A DNA stretch of 64,000 nt from Ophiocordyceps camponoti-saundersi (nom. inval.) (lineage: Eukaryota > Ascomycota > Sordariomycetes > Hypocreales > Ophiocordycipitaceae), in NCBI GenBank assembly GCA_003339415.1, contig PDHQ01000019.1:1-64000 (forward strand). The letters are read 5' to 3'. Of the stretch, positions 33,124 through 43,623 are shown in pieces. Position 1 is the first letter of the stretch. Each line of letters starts with the position of its first letter. Both the position numbers and the translations under genes were made by a program. The notes under the pieces were generated by a model that ran no database searches, was not told where the DNA came from, and saw only the letters and a list, made by a program, of their open reading frames with translations.

Positions 33124-34182
33124 GATTACTTTTTAGGGCGAGAGGCCTGCGTTATTCGCGCGTGTTTGCGGAGGATCATGGAAATCGATGGTTAGAGCCC
33201 GTCTCTCAAGCGAGACCCCGACTGTAGCGTTTCTCCGCGACGCACATATGGCGTTATCGTGTCGCTGGTGCGAAAAGGGAAGCTTCTCGGTTCAGTCTTT
33301 GAAGCCAATGCGAGGTCCTGGCTCGCAGGGTAGAAGCAAAGCTCACTTAGCGCGGGATGGAGCCGAGCTACGGACCCAGACGATGGCGTTCCAAGACGGA
33401 GACGGGGCCAAAGATGATAATTATCCGGGCGAGAGGCCTAATCTAGGTATGCATGCCTAGACTCCACGGATAGTATCTATGAGGAGAGTCATGCAAATAC
33501 CTAGATGAGTAAAATATCCGTGGTATTCTCTCGGGCGCGACCCGGACCACCAGGTTCCTCCCCCGGGTGTGGCGTCGCCGGATCCGGACCGGCCGGCGCG
33601 CTGTTAGTGCGAGAGTGGGAAACAGTTTGATCTTACGTGGACTACATACAGAGTGCGTACAACGTACATATGTAAGTGGCGATGGCCATGATGCCTTACA
33701 GAGATTCTCTGAGAACATCTGATCGGTTCTGCTGGGTGACGACGTGGCTGTGGATGTTGTAATTCTTGCAGTCATATTTACAACGTAAGTGGCGATGGCC
33801 ATGATGCCTTACGGAGGTTATCTGAGAACATCTGATCGGTTCTGCTGGGTGACGACGTGGCTGTGGATGTTGTAGTTCTGACAGTCATATTACCCGAATG
33901 CAAGGATGACGTGAAAGATGAGATAATGAACTGGAGGTTCCCTATCAGGAGGCTGGTGACAGACAGACAGACATACCCTGCTCAATGGTCGATTCCGTGC
34001 CGCTGTCCCCCTTTTCATCCTAGGGTAGCACAATAGGTACGGATAGACTACATATGTGCGCGAAACACGCCTAGCCTAGCCTGGTAGCTAGGACGAGAGC
34101 TTCCGGCCACGAGGCCACTCCAGAGCCTGTCTCGCGGTTACAGACATAGAACAAGAAAGGGCCAACGCGAGCTGCCGAGCAA
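33124..34182. other. Spacer with a tandem 113-bp duplication
   Basis: Upstream of both the hydrolase and the Gig1-like gene. Besides the tandem duplication listed separately, 33390-33442 is a diverged copy of 33098-33151, the segment around the hydrolase start codon (shared GGAGACGGGGCC and GGGCGAGAGGCCT). No gene seen. Confidence 0.6.
33672..33891. repeat. Tandem duplication, about 107-bp core, period 113
   Basis: Copy 1 (33672-33778) and copy 2 (33785-33891) both begin GTAAGTGGCGATGGCCATGA and end CAGTCATATT. They differ at about six positions, so the duplication is recent but not brand new. There is no coding sense in either copy. Confidence 0.92.
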
Positions 34183-34877
34183 ATGGGCGACGACAACGTG
34201 ACACGTCCGCGGCAGACGACGGCGGACGGGATGCCGTTTGCCTTGACGGCCGTGGATAGAGAGGTTCTATCACAGACAGACGATCAGTTCAAGCCGCACA
34301 GCTGGCAAGAGCTCAAGGGGATTATTGGTAAGAAGAGGGCCCGAGTATGCGTCCCCTTCCCATGATAACTGACGATGCCTGTCCAGAGGCCAACGACCTG
34401 GCGGCCCTTAAGCGCAAGCCCTCGGACCTTGGCCGATATATCAAGTGGACGACTGAGATCAAGACACAATATGGCTCCATGACGGCCTTTCTTCTCGCCA
34501 ACCGGCTGCCGCGAACCTGGGGTCAACCACCGTTTTCTCCTCACTCTCAGGTCCCCTTCGACGATACTGCCGATTACAAGGTCCTCCGCAACGACTGGCC
34601 ATACGGAATGGAGTCGGGCATCTCGCACTTGGTTGTGTGGTCGCGGACACCGATTCCGACGGATGCCGAGACCGGAGACTTGACGGCCGAGAGCCGAGCC
34701 TTGATCCAGGACTTCGTCAACAGGTACTTTACGGCTTCGCTCGGGCCGGGCGGGGAGGATCGGGTGCTGTGGTTCAAGAACTGGGTCGCCCTGCAGAGCG
34801 TGCGGTCACTCGAGCATTTTCACGTCCTTGTGCGCGACGTGGACGACGATCAATTGGCTCGCTGGGTGGACGACTGA
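34183..34877 (+). CDS. GIG1: DUF3605 / Gig1 (GlcNAc-induced) family protein
   Basis: Exons 34183..34327 and 34387..34877 (59-bp intron, GTAAGA...TCCAG) encode 211 aa. Recognisable family features are SWQELKGII/EANDLAALKRKPSDL, YGSMTAFLLANRLP, DYKVLRNDWPYGMESGISHL, VVWSRTPIP and, near the end, VLWFKNWVALQSVRSLEHFH. This matches the fungal DUF3605 family, whose named member in Candida is induced by N-acetylglucosamine; its biochemical role is not established. No signal peptide or membrane segment, so probably cytosolic. Its stop lies 9 bp from the stop of the convergent Snd2 gene, so the transcripts very likely overlap. Confidence 0.88.
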
Positions 34878-34886
34878 AGGTTTTAA

Positions 34887-35366
34887 TCACGCAGCTCGCC
34901 TGGCTCGGCGATTAGCTGGAGGAGCGGCGTCCTGACCGGCCTGCATCCCGGCCAATTGCTGACGGCCCATGCCCAACAAGCCGATACCGAGATAGACGCC
35001 ATAGGCGGGAATGACGGCCCACAGGAGCCAAGCCCAGTTGCCGGCCAGCATGACGGCGGCGCAGCAGACCCACGTAACCCAGACGACGTCGAACATGTAC
35101 TCCGTCAGGCCCCTCGCCGCCAAGTCCTGGCCGGAACTCTTGAGGGCGCCCGTGGTGGCATCGTACTTGGGGCGACCCGATATCTCCAGCACATACTGGC
35201 AGACAAAGGCGGGAAGCGACAAGAGACCGTAAACGAGCAGGGATCGGCGACGTAGGAATAGGTGTGAGGCGAGGAAGAGGCCGTTTGCGAGTAGCGAGAT
35301 TAGGTGCAGCCGGTTCAGGGCGGCAGCATTGTTCCTGGCCAAGTCCTTTTTGGCTTTCTGAGCCAT
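34887..35366 (-). CDS. SND2: Snd2 / TMEM208 ER membrane targeting protein
   Basis: One exon, 159 aa. Snd2 (yeast Env10, human TMEM208) acts in the SRP-independent pathway that targets membrane proteins to the ER. The start MAQKAKKDLARNNAAALNRL is the conserved N terminus, followed by hydrophobic segments at about 20-35 and 46-62, the conserved GLTEYMFDVVW, and two more segments (WVCCAAVMLAGNWAWLLWAV and IPAYGVYLGIGLL). The tail is polar and basic. The frame is open upstream to 35444 (MLSSSYSSLLLI), but the family start at 35366 is preferred. Confidence 0.92.
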   Translation of the reverse strand: MAQKAKKDLARNNAAALNRLHLISLLANGLFLASHLFLRRRSLLVYGLLSLPAFVCQYVLEISGRPKYDATTGALKSSGQDLAARGLTEYMFDVVWVTWVCCAAVMLAGNWAWLLWAVIPAYGVYLGIGLLGMGRQQLAGMQAGQDAAPPANRRARRAA

Positions 35367-36256
35367 CGCGGATGGATTTGCGGACGAGGTTGGGAAGAGG
35401 AGAAGGAGGATGAGAAGGAGTGAGGAATAGGAGGAAGAAAGCAAAGATCGGATGGATAGATGGACAGGTTGTGGAGTGGCTTCAAGCTAAGGTTCTGACG
35501 ATGGGAAGCGATACGAAGTGATGACTCAGCCAGCGTACCTGAAGGCTGAGAGCCAGCCGTTTTTTTAGTGGGCTCAGATCCCCTGGCATGTTTTTTTCCA
35601 CCCCCAAGAGGGAAAAAAAAAACCCGCTGAAGTCAGCGCCCTACCACCTACAATCTGCCCGGCAACAGGCCGCCCTGCCTAACGGCGCGCTCACGACCAA
35701 TCACGAAGGCCGACACCCCCCCAAAGAAACGCACCGCTGTCTCTCCTAGCTTCTCTCATCATTTCTTCTTCGTCTTCTCCTTTCTGCTTTCCGTTCCCAC
35801 GAGCCACGGCGGCGACTCACGACTTGTCTCGATCGGTTTGCGCATCCGGTGTCGGAAGGCCTTTTTCTCTCTTGTCTCTCTCCCTTAATTACTACTCCTC
35901 GCCGAAAGCGTCCGTACTCGAGAGGGGCCCACCGCCGCCGTCGGCTCGTCAGATCGCTGCCAGCCAGTATCTATCCCCCATCCCACTCATTGCTGGCTGA
36001 CCTGAGCCGGCCTGAGAATCCATACGACATCCCTGGCCGTCGTTTGTCGTTGTCGCTGCCGTCGACTCCCCGCCGCGGCTCAGCGCTTCGTCACGACCTT
36101 TTCGCTGTCGCTCGACTCCCGCTCATCTGCTGGTCTATCTACATACATCCCAACCATCTCTTGTCGCCTCCTATCCATGGCATCGCTATCGCCTTAGGTC
36201 GTCATCTTCCATCCCTCTTCCCTTACCGTCCAGCTGCTAGGATTGAGCGCTTGGTC
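35367..36256. promoter_or_regulatory. Divergent promoter, SND2 / CDC27
   Basis: About 890 bp between divergent starts. The half nearer CDC27 is pyrimidine-rich and remains open in the CDC27 frame back to 35849, but that stretch is Ser/Pro/Arg-biased and lacks family similarity, so it is treated as 5' UTR and promoter. Confidence 0.5.
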
Positions 36257-38767
36257 ATGGCGCCCAACCCCTTGGCCGTTGGAGGTCTTCTCCGCCAAAT
36301 CATATACTATCATCTCGACTCCGCCTCGTACGACAACGCCCTCTTCTTCGCTGAGCGTCTCGTCGCTCAAGACCCCAAGTCCACCGATGCTCTTCATCTC
36401 TGCGCTCTCAGCCACCTCCGACTTGGCGACGCCCGATCTGCCTATGATGTCAGCAAGCCGTCGGGTTATCGTGCAACCCATATGGGCTGTGCCTGGGTCT
36501 TCGCGCAGGCATGCCTTATTCTGGAACGATACAAGGACGGAATCGTCGCTCTCGAGAAATCAAAAGGCTTCTGGTCGCAGAAGTGCAGCGTCGGCAAACA
36601 CTCGGCCATGACCCGAGCCCCGAGCCCTGACATCCCCACCATGCTGTGTCTGCTGGGGAAGCTCCACCGCGGTTACGGAGACAAGAAGAAGGCCGTAAGC
36701 TGTTTCGAAGATTCGTTGAAGAAGAATCCCTTCATGTGGGACGCCTTCACAGCCCTCTGCGACATGGGCATCAATGTCCGCGTACCCAACATATTCAGAT
36801 CGAACGACCTCTTGACGCAAAGCTTCGAGCTCGGACCGTGCGCTGAAAATGGCTCGGTGAACCCTCCCGATCCTCCACCGAAACGGCCGCCGGGCCGGGG
36901 CGTCACCGCCGACCCGGCCAGCGACCCCTTCCTCCATGGAGCCCTGTCACAAGCCGGCATGTCGACCCCCATGACGGTTGAAGCCGGCGGCGACGACTTA
37001 TTGTCTAAGATACAGACCGCCAAGCTTCGACTTGCCGCCTCGACCAACAATCATGTCGGCGCCGAAACGCCGATGGGGACGCCGATGGTGGAGCCCGTGG
37101 CCTCTCGCCCGGCCTATTCGACGCAGGAGCCGCCACAGGCTCCGATCCGAAGGACGCGCAATACACAGGTTGTCGAACATGGCAGCGAAGGCCCACCGCG
37201 GATGAATTACAGACTGGGGGCGACGAAGCGAACCATGCGGACGCAGGAGAGGTCACAGGAGCAACTGCCAGACCTCATGTCTGATTCGTCCAACGGCCCG
37301 ACCGCCAGCCTGCGCTCGGGATCGCTGACCGCCGCCGATAGGAAGCGGACCCTGTCTGGACATCCTGTTTCACGATCGGCGAATCTGGAGGAGCCGGCGA
37401 CGCGGCGGAGTGCGAGGCTCAACATGTTCAAGCCCTCGGCCAAGGCCAACTCCGGAGCGGCCACCGTCGGCGCCTCGACCGGGCGCGAGCTGAAGAAGGC
37501 TAGGCCCCAAGTCTCGCGCATCGTGCGACCAGGTTCCAGCGGATCCATCGTCGGCCGCGTCGTCAGCGGCAACCGGAAGCCGCTAGAAGATGCCATGGAC
37601 GGCGACCATCACGGCGACGTGCTGAGGACTAGGGACGTGCCCCCGCTACCGACGATGCCTAAGCTGGCCGAGCCGGACGCGGCCAAGATGGAGGAGGCAC
37701 TCCGATGGACGCTGGACCTCACCAAGAAGCTCGGCAACGGATACTACCTCCTGAGCCGGTTCCAGAGCCAGGAGGCGCTGCAGGCGCTGAGCGCTTTGCC
37801 GGCGGCCCACCAAGGCTCGCCCTGGGTGCTGGCGCTGATGGGCCGCGCGCACTACGAGCAAGCGACGTACGCCGAGGCGGAGAAGATGTTCAGGAGGATG
37901 CGAGCCCAGGCGCCGTCGCGGCTGCAGGACATGGAGGTGTACTCTACGGTGCTGTGGCACCTGAAGCGGGAGGCGGACCTGTCATTCCTGGCGCACGAGC
38001 TGGTCGACTCGGCGTGGCACTCCCCGCAAGCGTGGTGCGCCTTGGGAAACGCTTGGTCGCTGGCCAAGGATGCGGAGCAGGCTCTCAAGTGTTTCAAGCG
38101 GGCAACGCAGCTCGACCCCAAGTTTGCCTACGCCTTTTCACTGCAGGGCCACGAGCACATGAGCAACGAGGAGTACGAGAAGGCGCTCACAGCATACCGT
38201 CAGGCGATCGCGGCAGACAGGCGACATTACCACGCCTACTACGGCATCGGACGGGTGCACGAGCGGCTGGGGGCGTACGACAAGGCGTACGAGCACTTCC
38301 ACGCGGCGCAGGTCATCAACCCGAACAACGCGGTGCTCATCTGCTGCATGGGCACGGCGCTGGAGAAGCAGAAGCAGATGGCGCAGGCGCTCAGCGCCTA
38401 CACGCGGGCGGCGGACCTGGCACCGAGGGCGGCGCAGACACGGTACAAGAAGGCACGAGCGCTACTTACGGTCGGGCAGATGGAGGCGGCGCAAAGGGAG
38501 CTGATGGTGCTCAAGGACCTGGCACCGGACGAGGCCACGGTGCACTTTTTGCTGGGTACGCTCTACAAGAAGATGAACGAGAGGCAGCTGTCGGTGCGAC
38601 ACTTTACGATTGCGCTGTCTCTGGATCCCAAGGTGAGCGACTTCAAGGCGATTTTGCCACTGATGCGGCTACTGATGCAAGGCTACCAACAGGCGGCACC
38701 CAAGATTAAGGAGGCAATTGAGAGCTTCGAGGATGACGTGCCGATGAACGACTCCATGGTCGAGTGA
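36257..38767 (+). CDS. CDC27: Anaphase-promoting complex subunit Cdc27/APC3 (BimA)
   Basis: A TPR scaffold subunit of the APC/C ubiquitin ligase, which binds the Cdc20/Cdh1 activators and drives cyclin and securin destruction. A single exon of 836 aa starts at MAPNPLAVGGLLRQIIYYHL, the family N terminus, with N-terminal dimerisation TPRs (LFFAERLVAQDPKSTDALHL, LGKLHRGYGDKKKAVSCFED). A central disordered region of about 300 residues rich in Ser, Arg and Pro is a probable phosphoregulation segment. The C-terminal superhelix of TPRs runs from about residue 480, with WCALGNAWSLAKDAEQALKC, AYSLQGHEHM-type repeats (here AFSLQGHEHM) and YYGIGRVHERLGAYDKAYEH. Upstream of the chosen ATG the frame is open but unlike the family. 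Confidence 0.95.
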   Translation: MAPNPLAVGGLLRQIIYYHLDSASYDNALFFAERLVAQDPKSTDALHLCALSHLRLGDARSAYDVSKPSGYRATHMGCAWVFAQACLILERYKDGIVALEKSKGFWSQKCSVGKHSAMTRAPSPDIPTMLCLLGKLHRGYGDKKKAVSCFEDSLKKNPFMWDAFTALCDMGINVRVPNIFRSNDLLTQSFELGPCAENGSVNPPDPPPKRPPGRGVTADPASDPFLHGALSQAGMSTPMTVEAGGDDLLSKIQTAKLRLAASTNNHVGAETPMGTPMVEPVASRPAYSTQEPPQAPIRRTRNTQVVEHGSEGPPRMNYRLGATKRTMRTQERSQEQLPDLMSDSSNGPTASLRSGSLTAADRKRTLSGHPVSRSANLEEPATRRSARLNMFKPSAKANSGAATVGASTGRELKKARPQVSRIVRPGSSGSIVGRVVSGNRKPLEDAMDGDHHGDVLRTRDVPPLPTMPKLAEPDAAKMEEALRWTLDLTKKLGNGYYLLSRFQSQEALQALSALPAAHQGSPWVLALMGRAHYEQATYAEAEKMFRRMRAQAPSRLQDMEVYSTVLWHLKREADLSFLAHELVDSAWHSPQAWCALGNAWSLAKDAEQALKCFKRATQLDPKFAYAFSLQGHEHMSNEEYEKALTAYRQAIAADRRHYHAYYGIGRVHERLGAYDKAYEHFHAAQVINPNNAVLICCMGTALEKQKQMAQALSAYTRAADLAPRAAQTRYKKARALLTVGQMEAAQRELMVLKDLAPDEATVHFLLGTLYKKMNERQLSVRHFTIALSLDPKVSDFKAILPLMRLLMQGYQQAAPKIKEAIESFEDDVPMNDSMVE

Positions 38768-40328
38768 GGCGACTGATTGGAAGGGGAGGAGAGTGGACAG
38801 AGTTGACAGCGACGGCCGGGCGAGAAGACGACGGGCATGTTTGCATGGCTTCGGCGTTTCCTCTTACCCCCCCATTTTTCATTCATTTTCTTCTTTTCCC
38901 TGCATTCTCTTTTCGTCTTTTCGTATAACAAAAGAAACCCCCTTTTGCTTTACCAGTAGAGCTTTCTTTCCGCTCGAGACACTTGCCTTGAAAGGAGGGG
39001 GGGGTTTCACTGTGTATGATCAGTAGTGGTGAAAGACATATTGGCGGAGACTGAAAGGCGTCGCGTTTACGCGTAAAGACGCGCTATGACGCGGCACGGG
39101 GCGGGACGCGACCCACGGTCTGCTGACGACTAGGGCAGCCCTAGGTACCTAGGGAACTATGTTGGTAGGCCGGGTAGGCTACTAGCTGTAACTGCTAAGT
39201 AGCCGTAGATCTAGTGATGAAGCGTCTGAGAACTATTTGCTCAAGGGAGGTGCTTGCGGATATACAATGTTGGACGTTGATGGTATAAGAGACGGGAGAG
39301 AGGAGGGCAGGGAGGCTAAGAGAGAGATGGAGGAGGGTTTCGGGTGGTGGTAGTCGCTGTTGTTAGCAGAAGCAGTGCCAGTGTTAATAAGCCGAATTGA
39401 ACGATAAGTCAGCTGAATTGTGAGTGATTGCCGGATTGGAGAAAGAGGAGTGATTTTTAGAAGAGAAGTACAAGTTTGCATGTACACGAAATACTACTGT
39501 GGTCCATGTAGGTACCTAAGAGGTCCTCTAACTCGAAGTCGCTCTTGCAGTAGGCGGGCAAGACTCCGTTTAAGAATGGGAAATACATGCAAGATACTTT
39601 GTTCCCCCCTACCAGCATGAGCAAATAGAGGTACGTAGTATGTATGTGCATCCATACGGGCAACTGCGTTCCAGGCATTGCCGTGCGCGATGCTTTTCGA
39701 AACAGGGATAAAAGGGGTAAAGGGCTGTTTTGTCGGCTCCCAGCTGCCGTCGCCGCATTCTGGCAGCCGATTTCCTACCTTGATTTAGGGGAGAGGGGGG
39801 GGAGGAAGGGGAGGGGGGAAGAGGAGGCCACTGGCGGTACTTATTCTTCCGGTCTTTTCTGAAGGCGGGAAAGAGGTAGCTTTTTGTCGGGATCAAGTGG
39901 CTTGCAGGTATTGCTTTGATGCGCTTAATTGAAACACGAGTACCCCTCTCCTGAGAACTCGCGCGTGTCTGGCGTGTGATCCAGAGTAAAGGTACATGAG
40001 TCAGAGCAGACAGCGGCTTACATGTACTTCTTCAACCGAAAGGAGGGTACTTGTCTCAATCCCCCCCGAGGCGCGATTTTCCCAGCGAAAAAGATACATG
40101 GTCTTATGTTTTTTCGATTCGCGTTGCCCCACTGGCAGCGCTACTGATTTCTCGCACGTATTTATTAGGCTGCCCCTCCCCTCTCGGTGCATTTAAGGCC
40201 CTGGCATTCTCCCCGCATCTCTCTTCTCTTCTTTTTCTCCCCCTCCATCATCACAAGCGCTTTTCGCGTCACATTTTACAAAACAACACCACATTTAAAA
40301 CACGCGACTCTCTTAAACTACCTTCATC
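38768..40328. other. Intergenic spacer
   Basis: CDC27 3' flank and histone H4 promoter. It contains the 16-bp palindrome at 39139-39154 and a G-rich tract (about 39790-39825). No histone H3 gene lies divergent from H4 here. CT-rich DNA at 40216-40250 precedes the H4 5' UTR. Confidence 0.6.
39139..39154. repeat. 16-bp perfect palindrome CCCTAGGTACCTAGGG
   Basis: A perfect inverted repeat in spacer DNA. Related TAGGTA/TACCTA strings occur at 54159-54180, where ACCTACCTAGGTAGGTAGGT is found in another 3' flank. No known function. Confidence 0.9.
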
Positions 40329-40776
<448 letters not shown>

Positions 40777-41016
40777 GCTGGTTACATACACGGGGATGAT
40801 GGTTAGGGGTGTACGACTCTGGTTGATTATTACAAAGGGCGTTTAAGGCGGGCATGGGACATGAAGACTCCTGGGGCGTCTTGAGCGGCGCCGCACTGCT
40901 ATAGTCGCGGACAGAAGAAGATACTGCGTGACCAAACGAGTACATTTCACAACGTGTCCTATTGTTGTCATTATCGCCTGTGCCTCCTTTGTAGACGCGC
41001 GTGACACGCCCCAGCG

Positions 41017-41610
41017 TCAAAGATACTTGCGCCCTGCAGCGGCCACGCGAGCCCTAAATACTGGACTACGGACTTCAGAGTTTGTCTTGTAGAAGGGGCT
41101 CATGATGGCCTTGACCCAGTTCTCGTAGACTTCAACGAAGAACATCTTGACGGCTTCTTCGGTGGCCGGGCTGGTCGGGTTCGCGCCGATGGCCGTCGAC
41201 GGACGGGACGAGGCGGTGGATGAGGACGTAGATGACGAGGCAGATGGCTGATGAAGGAGGAGAAACTTTACGTTTGCGCCCGTAACGAAGCAGGAGATGT
41301 AGTTGTTGAAGAATTTATCGATGCATTTGAGGTACCTGCCTCGATGGTGTGAGCCTGAAAGCTTATACGAGTAGCGAGGTGGGATAGACTGGTATGCAGA
41401 AGAGGGAAGAGAAGGGAAGACGCACATCTGGCCGTGCGCCCACTGAACCTCTTCGGCGATGTCGAGGCTAGAGTGGAGGATGAACTGGTTTAGGTGGCGC
41501 AGTTGGTCGGTGAAGCGCGACTGGCCATCGCCGCCTTGTTTCGATGTGCCGAATTCGTGTTCGAAGAGGGGATTGTCGTGGGCGCCAATGATGGCGAGGT
41601 AATAGCTCAT
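41017..41610 (-). CDS. TRS20: TRAPP complex subunit Trs20 (sedlin/TRAPPC2)
   Basis: A longin-fold subunit of the TRAPP complexes that act in ER-Golgi traffic and autophagy. Exons complement(41017..41335, 41426..41610) give 167 aa. The 90-bp intron (GTGCGT...GGCAG) joins EEVQWAHGQM to YLKCIDKFFNNYISCFV. The start MSYYLAIIGAHDNPLFEHEF is the family N terminus; the frame upstream is CT/Arg-Glu repeat (41619-41655) and probably 5' UTR. A Ser/Thr-rich insert (SASSSTSSSTASSRPST) lies before the conserved C-terminal part MFFVEVYENWVKAIMSPFY. It is divergent from the mL60 gene with 247 bp between starts. Confidence 0.94.
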   Translation of the reverse strand: MSYYLAIIGAHDNPLFEHEFGTSKQGGDGQSRFTDQLRHLNQFILHSSLDIAEEVQWAHGQMCVFPSLPSSAYQSIPPRYSYKLSGSHHRGRYLKCIDKFFNNYISCFVTGANVKFLLLHQPSASSSTSSSTASSRPSTAIGANPTSPATEEAVKMFFVEVYENWVKAIMSPFYKTNSEVRSPVFRARVAAAGRKYL

Positions 41611-41620
41611 GGCCTGTTCC

Positions 41621-41660
<40 letters not shown>

Positions 41661-41857
41661 GGAGTCGTCGCGGGTTTCTTCGTTCTCTCAAGGTGTACGG
41701 ATAGGTGGCGTTACATAATGATGATGATGATCGCTCGTGACGGTGAGTTAGGTAAGCTGAACAAACCACCATCGAACAAGTCCGCTTCTCTTATCTTTTC
41801 ATCACGATTACAAAGAACAATCAACAACCAACACACAAACAACGGCACAAAAGAACA
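41611..41857. promoter_or_regulatory. Divergent promoter, TRS20 / mL60
   Basis: A 247-bp shared promoter. It holds a pure CT run of about 36 nt (41620-41655) on the TRS20 side, and ACACACAAACAA-type purine-rich leader sequence on the mL60 side. Confidence 0.5.
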
Positions 41858-42257
41858 ATGCTGGGCCCCTTCCGCATAACCAACGTGCTCTCGGGTGGCC
41901 TCTTATGGAAGATACCGTGGCGACTATCCAAGTTTCAGAAGAGGCGGCATCGGATGCGGATGCGGGCCGTCGACGACGTCGTTTCTACTATTAGCTCTGC
42001 GCTTGAGGCTCAGGGTCAGAAGCTGACTTCTTTGGAACGGTGGAAGGAGGAGATGCCGACGGAGCAGGAGATGTTGCCGCGCGACAAGTATACCATGTTT
42101 GATCGGAAGGCGAAGAAGTATCGGAAGGGTATTCATAGTGAGTGTTTCCCTTCTCCTTAAATCGCTGTTGTGCCGGCTGGGCTGATGTTGAGGGGCGATT
42201 GCAGAGCTGCCTAAGTGGACGAGGGTGTCGCAAAGGGTCAATCCGCCGGGTTACTGA
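41858..42257 (+). CDS. MRPL31: Mitochondrial large-subunit ribosomal protein mL60 (Mrpl31)
   Basis: Exons 41858..42137 and 42205..42257 (67-bp intron, GTGAGT...TGCAG) give 110 aa. The sequence follows the fungal mL60 pattern: MLGPFRITNVLSGGLLWKIP, WRLSKFQKRRHRMRMRAVDD, EMLPRDKYTMFDRKAKKYRK and, after the intron, KLPKWTRVSQRVNPPGY. It is a structural component of the mitochondrial 54S subunit and is found only in fungi. Basic throughout; the N terminus doubles as the targeting signal. Converges with CBC2. Confidence 0.93.
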
Positions 42258-42476
42258 TGAGGTGCATGAGTTGAAGCACTTGAGGACATGTTATCAATGT
42301 GGATCAAGAACCAATACCACGGAGAGTCCCGCAGCAGGATCTGCGGTGAAGAAGCCGGGTTCTATTATCGATGTACGAAGCATCTCTCCTGGCAATTGGT
42401 CGCACCACGTAGTCTATCCGTGGTCGTTGATGAAAAAGAAAAAACACTTGTAAAAAAGAAGAGCAAGGGAAAAATT

Positions 42477-43128
42477 CTACCGAAGGAATCGTCCTTGTTC
42501 GTCATAATCCCGTAATCTCTCCGACTGAATGGCGCGACCAACACCGCCCCGTCCCTCGTCAAAGTCCTCGCGATACTCGTCGCGCACCTGCCCTCCCGAC
42601 TTACCACGACCATACTGACGGCCTTCCTCAAAGCCCGGGTCGAGATCGGTACGGATGATGCGCTCGTCCAGTTTCGTCCCTCCAATGTACTTCATGCAGT
42701 CGAGCGCGTCCTGGTGCGTGTAGTACTCGACGAAGCAGAAACCACAGGGCGTCTTCTGGAAGCGATCGAGGCCCATGATGAGCCTCTTGATGTCGCCGCA
42801 TTTGGAGAAGAGCTCGTACACCTGCTCCTCGGTCGTGTAGAAGGAGAGGTTTCCTACGTAGAGCGTGGTGGCGTCGGCGAGGGGATCGGGGAGCCGTTCG
42901 GCGGCGGCGACGGCGGCTTCTTCAGCGGCGATGTCTTCTTCTTCGCGGTCGCGTCGACGTTTGTTCTGTTTAGAAGGGAGGCAGTGAGTTATTTGGGCGG
43001 TTTTTTTTTTCATCTTATAAAACACCATGGAGAAGGAATGGGAGATGTATGTATGGTCATACCCTACTCTGGTGATAGGCGCTGGGCCGATCGAGTCGGT
43101 CAACGGTGTTTCTGGGACCGCCGCGCAT
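42477..43128 (-). CDS. CBC2: Nuclear cap-binding protein subunit 2 (CBP20)
   Basis: The small subunit of the nuclear cap-binding complex, which holds the m7G cap with CBP80. Exons complement(42477..42965, 43063..43128) give 184 aa; the 97-bp intron (GTATGA...ACAG) is phase 0. The N terminus [18 protein letters not shown] contains the tyrosine region that stacks on the cap. The RRM (about 50-125) has RNP2 TLYVGNLSF and RNP1 [10 protein letters not shown]. After it come the conserved [20 protein letters not shown] cap-binding segment and [18 protein letters not shown]. Length and motif order are typical. It is divergent from NUP82. Confidence 0.95.
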
Positions 43129-43623
43129 TTCTGAATGAGGCTTGGTGCTGGAAGTAACTGCTTTCTCTATCCCCTGACGACATAACCTAGATCCAGCGAC
43201 GGACAGAGGATGGTTGGCGATAGAGTTGGTGATGGAGGTGGTTGACGATTGATGACTGTCCGTCGAGGTACGTATCTCTTAATGAAAATCCCCGTTCAAG
43301 CCGCGTCGGTTGTAGCGGGGATATAGGGTAACGCGCTTTTAGTCCGTGCGCTATCCGTCCTGCTAGTATCTCCCAATACACGTCTGCTGTGAAAAAAATC
43401 CCAAGAGGCGCCGTCAGGCTTCTTCCGCCTCAGCCTTGTGTCTGTGTTTGCGTGCGTGTGTTTCCGGACCGGGGGGATCTTTTCTTCTTCATCTTCTCTC
43501 TGTATCTTCTCCTTCTTCATACACACAATCACTCACTCACATACCTACCTACTCTCCCATCTCCCACCCTCCTCTCCTCAAACTCACCCTCTCCAAAACC
43601 GCTACACACAGCCCTCATAACGG
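43129..43623. promoter_or_regulatory. Divergent promoter, CBC2 / NUP82
   Basis: These 495 bp between divergent starts are CT- and CA-rich next to NUP82 (43490-43615). Short frames in it are compositional. Confidence 0.5.

Noticed and set aside
35849..36256. N-terminal extension of Cdc27 by 136 codons
   Set aside because: Pyrimidine-rich leader DNA gives Ser/Pro/Arg-biased sequence with no similarity to APC3, whose N terminus matches the ATG at 36257.
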